Shown here piece by piece: positions 1-6,709 of a stretch of 9,036 nucleotides of DNA. Position 1 is the first letter of the stretch; every line of letters starts with the position of its first letter. Made by a program: the position numbers and the translations under genes. The notes under the pieces are model-generated. The model saw nothing but the letters and a program-made list of their open reading frames with translations, did no database searches and was not told the origin of the DNA. Origin of the DNA: JAGLSB01 sp023135955 (GTDB lineage Bacteria > Bacteroidota > Bacteroidia > Bacteroidales > GCA-2748055); contig DAOVIO010000160.1 of the NCBI GenBank assembly GCA_030673645.1, positions 1 to 9,036 on the forward strand, given 5' to 3'.

Positions 1-483
1 ATATTTTCCGATAATGAAGCCCATTGGAAAAATCCTACAGTAATAGATATTAGTTTTAGTGAAATAATTGAATTATACGTTTCACCAAATGCCAAATGGG
101 GCAGACCATTTAAAATCTTAAAAAGAGACGGAGAGTGGTCATTTTATAATGATGAAGGCATATTAATTGAAAAGGAAAATATCGATTGGGGAAAGTTATC
201 CGATTATAGCAGGAGTTTTTCAGGAATTTACTTTGATAAGGAAGTTGTTGATAAGAAAACCAGGGATAAAACCTTATCAAGCAAGCCGTTTTTCACAATT
301 AAGATTCAAAATAATAAGGATATGGAGATACTCCTTAATATATATCCCTACTTTGATGAAATGGGCGAATATGATGATTTTTATGCACTTATGACAAATT
401 CAAATTCAGAAAGTCTTTATTTAGTTAATTATGTATACCTCGATCCAATGTTTGAAAGCTTCAGTTCCTTTCTGCTGAAATAA
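1..483 (+). CDS. 3' end of an unidentified protein, possibly DUF4340-like (5' truncated by window)
   Basis: Reading frame 1 is open from the first base to a TAA at 481-483, giving 160 residues without a start, so this is the C-terminal part of a longer protein. The visible part starts IFSDNEAHWKNP and ends LVNYVYLDPMFESFSSFLLK. It has alternating beta-strand-like segments with aromatic and acidic residues, no membrane segment and no catalytic motif I recognise. The pattern of short repeats (a strand, then a residue run such as FKILKRDGEWSFYND, then another strand) and the closing 'DP..ESFSSFLL' resemble, from memory, Bacteroidota DUF4340 proteins. Those are often found with the GldF/GldG ABC-transporter genes, which in several Bacteroidota lie next to dnaN. 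That link is inference. The gene ends 129 bases before dnaN on the same strand. The open frame itself is well supported; the family assignment is weak. Confidence 0.6.
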   Translation: MFSDNEAHWKNPTVIDISFSEIIELYVSPNAKWGRPFKILKRDGEWSFYNDEGILIEKENIDWGKLSDYSRSFSGIYFDKEVVDKKTRDKTLSSKPFFTIKIQNNKDMEILLNIYPYFDEMGEYDDFYALMTNSNSESLYLVNYVYLDPMFESFSSFLLK

Positions 484-544
484 TTTAATAAAATACGGTT
501 TAGCTTCTGAGTTTTTTTTTGTATTATTGATAATCCATTTAATG

Positions 545-585
545 ATATAAAATGGCGTCGTTTTTAGCGTATTTTATATTTTTTT
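545..585 (+). promoter_or_regulatory. AT-rich stem-loop with T-tract in the dnaN leader
   Basis: ATATAAAAT (545-553) and ATTTTATAT (571-579) are perfect 9-base inverted arms around a 17-base loop, followed by T residues to 585. It could be a weak intrinsic terminator of the upstream gene, a regulatory leader hairpin or an operator for dnaN. The arms contain only A and T, so chance occurrence in this AT-rich spacer is quite possible. I found no convincing Bacteroidota promoter in 484-612. Confidence 0.25.
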
Positions 586-612
586 AAAACATAATATTAA
601 ACAATTATAGCT

Positions 613-1743
613 ATGAAATTTGTAGTTTCCAGTACCGAGCTTCTCAGTCATTTACAATCTGTCAGCCGGGTAATCAGTTCAAAAAATACTTTACCAATTC
701 TTGACAACTTTTTGTTTTCTCTTTCAGGTTCTGAGCTTGAAATAACAGCCTCCGATCTTGAAACTACTTTGATCACAAAAATTACTCTCGAAAATGCAAG
801 CGAGGATGGGAAAATTGCTGTGCCAGCCAAGATATTAGGCGATACTTTAAAGGAGTTTCCTGAGCAACCACTTTCATTTGAGATAAATACTTCGAATATG
901 AGTGTGGTAATTAGTTCTGAAAATGGCCAGTTTACTGTTGTAGGACAGAATGGTGATGAATTTCCACAGATGGCAAAAATCAAGGATGATGAAAAGACTG
1001 AGATGGATCTTGATTCTGAGCTTCTTCTTACTGGAATTTCAAAGGCTTTATTTGCCACAGCCGACGATGAACTCAGACCTGTAATGAACGGAATATTTCT
1101 TGAAATTACTGAAGATAATTTGACATTTGTTGCTTCTGATGCTCACAAACTGGTACGATATAAAAGAATGGACGGAAAGGGTGCTTCCTCTGCATCATTT
1201 ATTCTTCCAAAGAAACCTGCTTCATTGCTGAAAAATATTCTTCCAAAGCAAGATAGTCCGGTTAAGGTTGAGTTTGATGATAAAAACGCTTCTTTTATAC
1301 TAACCGATTATACTTTGGTTTGTCGTTTGGTAGAAGGAAATTATCCTAGTTATAACTCGGTTATTCCAGCTGATAATCCCAATAAGCTTACTATTGGCCG
1401 TCAGGAATTACAAAATTCACTGAAAAGAGTTTCTGTTTTCTCTAATCAGGCTAGTAACCTGGTGAAATTGAAATTGACAGGAAATCAGCTTACTGTCTCT
1501 GCTCAGGATATTGATTTCTCAATATCTGCTTATGAAAGACTAAACTGCCAGTATGATGGTGACGATATGGAAATTGGTTTTAAATCGACTTTCATGATTG
1601 AAATTTTAGCGAATCTTAGCACAGATGATATCGTTATTGAACTTTCTGATCCAACCAGAGCAGGACTCATTCTTCCAACGCCTTCTGAAAATGAAAATGA
1701 AGATGTGCTCATGCTTCTGATGCCGATGATGATCAACACATAA
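613..1743 (+). CDS. dnaN: DNA polymerase III beta subunit (sliding clamp)
   Basis: This encodes the beta sliding clamp, the ring-shaped dimer that tethers DNA polymerase III and other polymerases and repair proteins to DNA in the cytoplasm. The 376-residue product matches the family's usual length (about 366-380). It opens with the typical MKFVVSSTELLSHLQSVSRV, followed by 'TLPILDNFLF', and shows three successive clamp folds (roughly 1-120, 125-245 and 250-376). Further family landmarks are 'FTVVGQNGDEFPQM' in domain 1, 'ASDAHKLVRY' in domain 2, 'VEGNYPSYNSVIP' at the domain 2/3 junction, and the C-terminal peptide-binding tail MPM at residues 370-372, matching the E. coli MPMRL tail. The ATG start aligns with the conserved N-terminus. 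No Shine-Dalgarno is visible, as usual in Bacteroidota. The next gene starts 161 bases later on the same strand. The identification is secure. Confidence 0.97.
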   Translation: MKFVVSSTELLSHLQSVSRVISSKNTLPILDNFLFSLSGSELEITASDLETTLITKITLENASEDGKIAVPAKILGDTLKEFPEQPLSFEINTSNMSVVISSENGQFTVVGQNGDEFPQMAKIKDDEKTEMDLDSELLLTGISKALFATADDELRPVMNGIFLEITEDNLTFVASDAHKLVRYKRMDGKGASSASFILPKKPASLLKNILPKQDSPVKVEFDDKNASFILTDYTLVCRLVEGNYPSYNSVIPADNPNKLTIGRQELQNSLKRVSVFSNQASNLVKLKLTGNQLTVSAQDIDFSISAYERLNCQYDGDDMEIGFKSTFMIEILANLSTDDIVIELSDPTRAGLILPTPSENENEDVLMLLMPMMINT

Positions 1744-1904
1744 TTTTAATAACTATTTAAAACATGAGTTGTCGTAGCAGTTCTTAATGTGAGCTTTGTG
1801 ATTTCTTATGTGGTAATTCATAATTACAAGCAAACTTAAGAATCCCAAAGAAACTTAATCTCGCAATTGGATTTGCGTTTCTAATACAAACCTTTTATTC
1901 AGTC
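1744..1904. other. dnaN-exonuclease spacer with a small palindrome
   Basis: This 161-base AT-rich spacer has no open frame worth calling. The only structure is GTAATT-CAT-AATTAC at 1813-1827, a perfect 6-base inverted repeat that could be a small operator. TTTG at 1795-1798 resembles a Bacteroidota -33 box, but no TAnnTTTG follows at the right distance, so I do not call a promoter. Confidence 0.2.
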
Positions 1905-2672
1905 ATGGATTTAAATCTTAAAAACCCTATAATATTTTTTGACCTTGAAACTACAGGGATAAATATTACTACCGATCGGATAGTAGAGCTTTCCTACCTC
2001 AAAATTGACCTGAAAGGTAGGGAAACAACTAAAACCATGAAGATAAATCCTACAATTCCAATTCCTGCAGAATCGACTGCAATACATAAAATAACTGATG
2101 AGGATGTAAAAGATGCTCCTACATTTTCTGAAATAGCTAAAAATCTGGCTAAGGATTTTGAAGGCTGTGATCTTGCTGGCTATAACTCCAATAAGTTTGA
2201 CATTCCTTTGCTTGTGGAAGAATTTTTGCGTGTAGATGTTGATATGGATATGAAAAAGAGAAAATTCATCGATGTTCAGGTTATTTTTATGAAAATGGAA
2301 CAAAGGACACTTACAGCTGCGTATAAGTTCTTTTGCGATAAGGATTTGTCGAATGCACATTCTGCTGAGGCAGATACTCTAGCCACTTATGAGGTTTTAA
2401 AGTCGCAGTTAGATCGCTATAAAAATCTTAAAAATGATATATCTGCTTTAGCCGACTTTTCCAGTCATAATAAAAATGCGGATTTTGCCGGAAGAATTAT
2501 TTTTAATAAAGATAAAGTTGAGGTATTCAATTTTGGGAAATATAAAAATGTGCCAGTTGAAGAAGTTCTATCTAAAGACCCGGGCTATTATGGATGGATG
2601 ATGAAAGGCGATTTCCCACGTTACACAAAGAAAGTATTAACCGAAATCAAATTAAGAGCATTTCAGAAATAA
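1905..2672 (+). CDS. DEDDh 3'-5' exonuclease (DnaQ-like) with ExoX-like C-terminal domain
   Basis: This is predicted to be a metal-dependent 3'-5' exonuclease of the DnaQ (DEDDh) superfamily, with a likely role in proofreading or DNA repair. All catalytic motifs are visible in the 255-residue protein: Exo I 'FFDLETTG' (D13, E15), Exo II 'GYNSNKFDIPLL' (D99) and Exo III 'HSAEADT' (H152, D157). After the nuclease fold (about 8-170) comes a linker. A C-terminal module (about 204-252) follows, with 'FNFGKYKNVPVEEV' and 'DPGYYGWMMKGDFP', resembling the small domain at the end of ExoX-like exonucleases. This makes a stand-alone nuclease more likely than a polymerase III epsilon subunit. The ATG start leaves only seven residues before the first strand. 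It follows dnaN on the same strand and is 7 bases from the next gene, so it is probably co-transcribed with that gene. The superfamily assignment is firm; the exact substrate is not known. Confidence 0.92.
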   Translation: MDLNLKNPIIFFDLETTGINITTDRIVELSYLKIDLKGRETTKTMKINPTIPIPAESTAIHKITDEDVKDAPTFSEIAKNLAKDFEGCDLAGYNSNKFDIPLLVEEFLRVDVDMDMKKRKFIDVQVIFMKMEQRTLTAAYKFFCDKDLSNAHSAEADTLATYEVLKSQLDRYKNLKNDISALADFSSHNKNADFAGRIIFNKDKVEVFNFGKYKNVPVEEVLSKDPGYYGWMMKGDFPRYTKKVLTEIKLRAFQK

Positions 2673-2679
2673 TATTGAC

Positions 2680-3291
2680 ATGAAGATTGTTTGCATAGGA
2701 AGAAACTACGTTGACCACGCTAAAGAATTAAATAATCCGGTACCTGCAAAGCCCGTTTTTTTTATGAAACCGGATTCCGCACTTGTCATTAGAAACAGAC
2801 CCTTTTTCTATCCTGATTTCTCAAATGATGTACATCATGAAATTGAAATTGTTATTAAAATAAACCGATTGGGAAGATCGATTGAAGAGAAATTTGCAAG
2901 CAGATATTTTGCTGAAATTGCACTGGGAGTTGATTTTACTGCCCGCGATCTTCAGGCAGAATGCAAGAAAAACGGTCTTCCATGGGAAATTGCTAAAGGA
3001 TTTGATTATTCAGCACCTATCAGCGAATTTATTCCGATAGAAGAACTAGGCGATATTCATGATCTGCCTTTCCATCTCGATATTAATGGTACAACCGTTC
3101 AACAAGGCACAACAAAAGACCAGATTTTCAGCTATGAAAAAGTCATCGCTTATGTTTCGCAATTTATGACCCTCAAAACAGGCGATTTAATTTATACGGG
3201 TACACCGGCAGGCGTTGGTCCCGTAAAGATCGGTGATAGACTGGAGGGTTATATTGGTGAACGGAAGATGCTGGATTTTCTGGTGAAATAA
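2680..3291 (+). CDS. Fumarylacetoacetate hydrolase family protein (YcgM/FAHD1-like)
   Basis: This is a short single-domain member of the fumarylacetoacetate hydrolase family, which includes acylpyruvate hydrolases, oxaloacetate decarboxylases and 2-hydroxyhepta-2,4-diene-dioate isomerases. At 203 residues it is close to the size of E. coli YcgM and FAHD1. It begins MKIVCIGRNYVDHAKEL, the usual N-terminus. The metal ligands are visible as E54 and E56 in 'HHEIEIVIKI' and D85 in 'GVDFTARDLQ', with the active-site lysine K106 in 'AKGFD' and the loop 'TGTPAGVGP' at 173-181. The protein is complete and intact. It starts 7 bases after the exonuclease stop, which suggests one transcript, although the two activities have no obvious shared pathway. 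The substrate cannot be read from the sequence; a housekeeping oxaloacetate or acylpyruvate role is the usual guess. Confidence 0.93.
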   Translation: MKIVCIGRNYVDHAKELNNPVPAKPVFFMKPDSALVIRNRPFFYPDFSNDVHHEIEIVIKINRLGRSIEEKFASRYFAEIALGVDFTARDLQAECKKNGLPWEIAKGFDYSAPISEFIPIEELGDIHDLPFHLDINGTTVQQGTTKDQIFSYEKVIAYVSQFMTLKTGDLIYTGTPAGVGPVKIGDRLEGYIGERKMLDFLVK

Positions 3292-3573
3292 TGACGCCCA
3301 ATTTGGGTGGTATTGATTATAATGGTGGGATCGGTTATATTGTAGAGACGCAAAATTTTGCGTCTCTACAATACCATCATATACCATCCAATCACCAACA
3401 ATCCACACCCCTCATCAAGACCAATATAATTTTCGATTTAGCAGTCAGATTATCCGGTTCTAAAATTATTTCATAAAAAATAATATTGTAAAGACATCGA
3501 TTTTTTGAACATTTTTCCATTAAGAAATGAGAAGATAATTTTTCTATGGATTCATTTTCAAAAAACGTCAACA
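3292..3573. other. Spacer holding a free REP copy, otherwise AT-rich
   Basis: This 282-base spacer between the fumarylacetoacetase-family gene and the transposase contains the stand-alone palindromic repeat at 3305-3373. The A+C-rich tail after the palindrome (about 3374-3414) loosely mirrors the G+T-rich lead-in. The rest, to 3573, is AT-rich with no convincing gene or promoter. A TTG at 3505 would extend the transposase upstream, but the added residues do not look like part of the family. Confidence 0.5.
3305..3373 (+). repeat. REP-like element, copy 1 (perfect 36-base palindrome plus G/T-rich lead-in)
   Basis: Bases 3338-3373 form a perfect 36-base palindrome: left arm TATTGTAGAGACGCAAAA, right arm its exact reverse complement, with no loop bases. 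The preceding 33 bases are G/T-rich. The whole unit matches copy 2 inside the transposase gene at 64 of 68 positions (3305-3372 against 3930-3997). Its position 47 bases after a stop codon suits a repetitive extragenic palindrome and may also let it act as a transcription terminator. The nearby Y1 transposase is the likely mobilising enzyme, by analogy with REP/RAYT pairs; that role is inference. Confidence 0.85.
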
Positions 3574-4281
3574 ATGTCAGATAAATACAAAAATAAATAC
3601 CGAATAGCCTCCACGCGTTTACAAAATTGGGATTATGGTTGGAATGCCAGCTATTTTATTACCATCTGCACAAAAAATCGCAAACATTATTTCGGGAAAA
3701 TTGTTAATAAAAAAATGCAATTAACCGAATTAGGTCAGACCGCATATGAATGTTTTCAGGAAATTCCAAAACATTTTCCATTTGTGGTTTTGGGTGAATT
3801 CGTAATAATGCCAAATCATGTCCATGGGATTATAATTATTGATAAACAGGATGATGTGGTTGGGGGTAATGGTTCGGTAAATGGTGGGGATGATAATGAT
3901 GATGGAATGGGTGATATTGATGATCGAATGGGTGGTATTGATTTTAATGGTGGGATTGGTTGTATTGTAGAGACGCAAAATCTTGCGTCTCTACAATCGG
4001 ATCACAACGAATTCAATCAGAAGGATTCCAACCACAACAAAACCAACCAACCAAAAAACAAATTCGGTCCCCAATCGAAAAATTTAGCATCAATAATCCG
4101 CGGATACAAAACAGGGGTAACAAAATATGCCACCATTAACAATATTAATTTTGAATGGCAGGCCCGGTTTCATGATCGCATTATTCGAAATGATGCGGAA
4201 TTTCGTAGAATTTCGAATTATATAATTAATAATCCTAAGAATTGGATGGATGATGAATTTTTTAAAGATGAATGGATTTGA
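3574..4281 (+). CDS. REP-associated tyrosine transposase (Y1_Tnp/RAYT) with in-frame palindrome insertion
   Basis: This belongs to the IS200/IS605-type Y1 HUH single-strand transposases of the RAYT group, which act on palindromic REP sequences. From the ATG at 3574 it is 235 residues. The family landmarks are 'RLQNWDYGWNASYFITICTKNRKHYFG' near the N-terminus (given here in pieces: RLQNWDYGWN at 15-24, then YFITICTKNR at 27-36), 'MPNHVHGIIII' with the HUH pair H82 and H84, 'HDRIIRN' at 200-206, and the probable catalytic tyrosine Y216 in 'NYIINNPKNW'. Between residues about 92 and 163 lies a low-complexity stretch rich in G, D and N, then N, Q and K, that separates the two halves of the catalytic domain. 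It contains 'IVETQNLASLQ', the translated palindrome. The frame stays open through it. The TTG at 3505 is a possible but less likely start. No partner gene is adjacent. The family is secure; whether the enzyme is active is unknown. Confidence 0.92.
   Translation: MSDKYKNKYRIASTRLQNWDYGWNASYFITICTKNRKHYFGKIVNKKMQLTELGQTAYECFQEIPKHFPFVVLGEFVIMPNHVHGIIIIDKQDDVVGGNGSVNGGDDNDDGMGDIDDRMGGIDFNGGIGCIVETQNLASLQSDHNEFNQKDSNHNKTNQPKNKFGPQSKNLASIIRGYKTGVTKYATINNINFEWQARFHDRIIRNDAEFRRISNYIINNPKNWMDDEFFKDEWI
3930..3997 (+). repeat. REP-like element, copy 2, embedded in the transposase gene
   Basis: ATTGTAGAGACGCAA (3964-3978) and its reverse complement (3983-3997) form a 15-base-pair hairpin around AATC. 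One substitution in the centre (C at 3982) separates it from the fully self-complementary copy 1. With its G/T-rich lead-in it matches copy 1 at 64 of 68 bases. It sits in the coding frame of the transposase and adds the peptide VETQNLASLQ without a stop. Confidence 0.85.
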
Positions 4282-4327
4282 TAGGTGTTAATGCAATTTA
4301 TTATTTCATCCCTTATAAAAATATTGA

Positions 4328-6709
4328 TCAATTTCTTAGAAATGAACTTGCCAGCCCCACCATAGTATAAGTTATAGCAGCCAAAAACAATACCCAGACA
4401 AAGCCTGCTTCCACCGAAATAATGGTTGCCAATGCAGTGCTGATAACCGAAAAATATCCGTTGAATGCCCAGGCCCAGGGAATATCTGCCTGACTGTCTT
4501 TTGATAAATATTTTATCCCGACAGGAAAAGCTAATCCCAGAAAGAAACCGGTAATACCAATCAAAACTATTGAAATCATAATTTTTACTGCATGCGATGC
4601 GGCAATAGTGTGTGATAAAATATTTGATAGTAAGATAGTATGGAATAGCATTAGTATCGCAATTAACAGCGGAATTTGAAATAGTAGTTTTTTTGTTATC
4701 CGTAATGAGCCGGAATAATAACTTCCCAGGGCAGAAGTAATCAGGAGTATACCTATGCTTGCTGCAGTTGCATAAATTGGCTGGCCAAAATAAAAAGTAA
4801 AATACTGAATAAAAACAATCTCAATGAACATAAATGCCAGTCCAATTCCGCTGAAATACACAAAAATCCACATTTTATTATTGCTTTTCCAGGATTTGAT
4901 AAAAAGTGGCAGGATGATGAAAATACCGGCAACGACAATTATCTGAATAAAGGTAAATAGAATAAGTACATATCCCAGCTCGAAAAATGGGATGCTACTT
5001 TCCCCAAATGAAGTAATTAACTGATGTATCTCACTCCAACGGATATACTGGAAGAAAAATGGCCGGTTATCCTGAGCAGGCTGCACACGAAAAGAATAGT
5101 TCTTAAAAAACTCTTTCTTGTTACCAGATAAAATCCTTTCAATGTTATCGAAAAAGGATTCATCCTGAAGCATATTATATTTTCCCCTGTTTATTTCTGT
5201 TGTTCCGGGAAGTATTAAAGGATCGAACATCAAATCGTCGCAGAATTGTTGCATCATTTTTTCCTGATCTTTGCTGAATTTCGATTTTTTTACCAGGATA
5301 GTTACTGCACTCCAACTCCTGATGGCCATGATGTGTTCATCTGGATGCTTAATATTTTTATCTTCGAGAAGTTGACTGATACTCGACAAAAGCCTGTAAG
5401 AATTTCTGGCCGGATAATCCATCCAGCTACTAAGGCAAATCATTCCATTGTCAGAGAGTTTGTCCCACATTTCATGAAATGCTTCAATGCTTAATTCATA
5501 TTGGGGTTCGACTGCATTAAGACCTGAATTACCAAAAAATGAACCGATTATAGGTAGCTGGATTAAATCATAACTCGATGTTCGGGAAGCAAGTAAAGTG
5601 CGTGCTAATGTCTGGTGAAGTTTAATCTCATTCTGGTTGGAAAAGGAATTTTGAAGTAAATTGAAGATTTCGGTATTGGCTTCAGTAGCAATAATTTCAG
5701 GAATACTATGCGATAATGCCAAAGATACATTCTCTCCTGTTCCGGCATTGAGAATCAGGGCATTACGAATACTTTCAATATAATAAGGCAGAGATTGTGG
5801 CGTATAATTCAGAATGCTCCTTTTCTGCATATCTGTTGCTGGTACAAGATATCCATTCCAATTACCATTGTTAAAAACTGCTTTTCGAATCGGGAATGGC
5901 TCTCGATAACTAAGGCTTACACCGGGAGCATATCGAAGCACTGGTGAGGATATTATTTGTACTAATCCATGCGGACTGCTATTTTCATATTCAATTGTTG
6001 CATCAGGCAGTAACAATGTTTTACTGATATCTTTGTACTCCGAAGGCTTTAATTTAACAGGATTGAAAAAAACAGTGAGCAAAACAATAATTGAGAGACT
6101 AGCTGTGGATAGTAATAATTTTCCTCCATTTTTTGGAAAAGCAACAAGTCCGCCCATCAGAGCAATAACAGCAATAACAAGAGGCAATTTCTCAGCTAAC
6201 AGCCATTGCATTAATAGTAGGGCAATAATTCCCCCAAGGCCTGAACCAACAAGATTTGCAAAGTATACTTTCCCAATCTTTTCGGCAAATTTTAAAAAGC
6301 TCATGCCAACTGCCAGGGCTCCGGTAAAGAAAGGCAGAAAAAAAATTAGATAAGTTACGAGCAAGCGGCCACCGTGCTTAAAATCCTGGAAGATCAATAA
6401 AGAATCAAACCGAATGGTCTCTGTGCCTGCCACTATAACAACAATAGATATTAAAACGGCAGTAATGAATAATAACAAAGGAAAAACCCGGTAGTAATTT
6501 TGCAGGAGTTTTTGTCGAAAAATTGTAAGAAATGTACCGGCAGCACCAAATCCGAGCAAAGCAATGGATATGATCATATATGCAAAATGATACCACTGTA
6601 CATATGATAAAATCTGCATCAATACCAGTTGAAAAGCTATGATTGCCGCTGAGATCAGACCAATAGCGATGTTGATGCGGATCATTGATATTTTGCCGAT
6701 GGATTTCAC
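4328..6709 (-). CDS. Polytopic membrane protein with spermidine-synthase-like SAM-fold domain
   Basis: This 793-residue protein has about seven N-terminal membrane segments (near 13-33, 41-63, 75-94, 115-138, 149-169, 173-191, 198-215). A soluble domain (about 216-575) follows, then about seven more segments (577-604, 613-636, 645-665, 675-697, 708-730, 748-768, 769-789). The soluble part looks like a Rossmann methyltransferase/aminopropyltransferase: 'ALILNAGTGENVSLAL' (317-332) is the nucleotide-binding glycine loop, E343 is the acidic residue of the second strand, and 'QPAQDNRPFFF' (543-553) is a family signature. The spermidine-synthase catalytic DxxDP is absent; 'YDLIQLPIIG' stands in its place, so polyamine synthesis is unlikely. 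'GFFLGLAFPVG' and 'WAWAFNGYFSVIS' are typical of the C-terminal half of these fusions. The GTG start at 6709 overlaps the stop of the upstream methyltransferase gene (GTGA), implying translational coupling; an ATG at 6685 is the alternative. The function is unknown. Confidence 0.88.
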   Translation of the reverse strand: MKSIGKISMIRINIAIGLISAAIIAFQLVLMQILSYVQWYHFAYMIISIALLGFGAAGTFLTIFRQKLLQNYYRVFPLLLFITAVLISIVVIVAGTETIRFDSLLIFQDFKHGGRLLVTYLIFFLPFFTGALAVGMSFLKFAEKIGKVYFANLVGSGLGGIIALLLMQWLLAEKLPLVIAVIALMGGLVAFPKNGGKLLLSTASLSIIVLLTVFFNPVKLKPSEYKDISKTLLLPDATIEYENSSPHGLVQIISSPVLRYAPGVSLSYREPFPIRKAVFNNGNWNGYLVPATDMQKRSILNYTPQSLPYYIESIRNALILNAGTGENVSLALSHSIPEIIATEANTEIFNLLQNSFSNQNEIKLHQTLARTLLASRTSSYDLIQLPIIGSFFGNSGLNAVEPQYELSIEAFHEMWDKLSDNGMICLSSWMDYPARNSYRLLSSISQLLEDKNIKHPDEHIMAIRSWSAVTILVKKSKFSKDQEKMMQQFCDDLMFDPLILPGTTEINRGKYNMLQDESFFDNIERILSGNKKEFFKNYSFRVQPAQDNRPFFFQYIRWSEIHQLITSFGESSIPFFELGYVLILFTFIQIIVVAGIFIILPLFIKSWKSNNKMWIFVYFSGIGLAFMFIEIVFIQYFTFYFGQPIYATAASIGILLITSALGSYYSGSLRITKKLLFQIPLLIAILMLFHTILLSNILSHTIAASHAVKIMISIVLIGITGFFLGLAFPVGIKYLSKDSQADIPWAWAFNGYFSVISTALATIISVEAGFVWVLFLAAITYTMVGLASSFLRN

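Noticed and set aside
167..394. Rightward open frame of 75 codons at the left end
   Set aside because: It lies entirely within the open frame 1-483 in another phase, and that frame has the more protein-like composition.
1872..1903. Bacteroidota promoter before the exonuclease gene
   Set aside because: A TTTG is present, but the expected -7 box reads poorly and lies so close to the ATG that initiation would fall inside the gene.
3291..3476. Rightward short frame starting ATGACGCCC at the end of the fumarylacetoacetase-family gene
   Set aside because: It is mostly a translation of the G/T-rich lead-in and palindrome, and the similar leftward frame at 3187-3408 shares the peptide only because of the palindrome.
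3505..3573. Upstream extension of the transposase from a TTG start
   Set aside because: The extra 23 residues do not resemble the family N-terminus, while the ATG at 3574 gives the usual short lead before RLQNWDYGWN.
4282..4327. Bidirectional terminator between the convergent transposase and membrane protein genes
   Set aside because: The 46 bases contain no hairpin with a T-tract that I can see.
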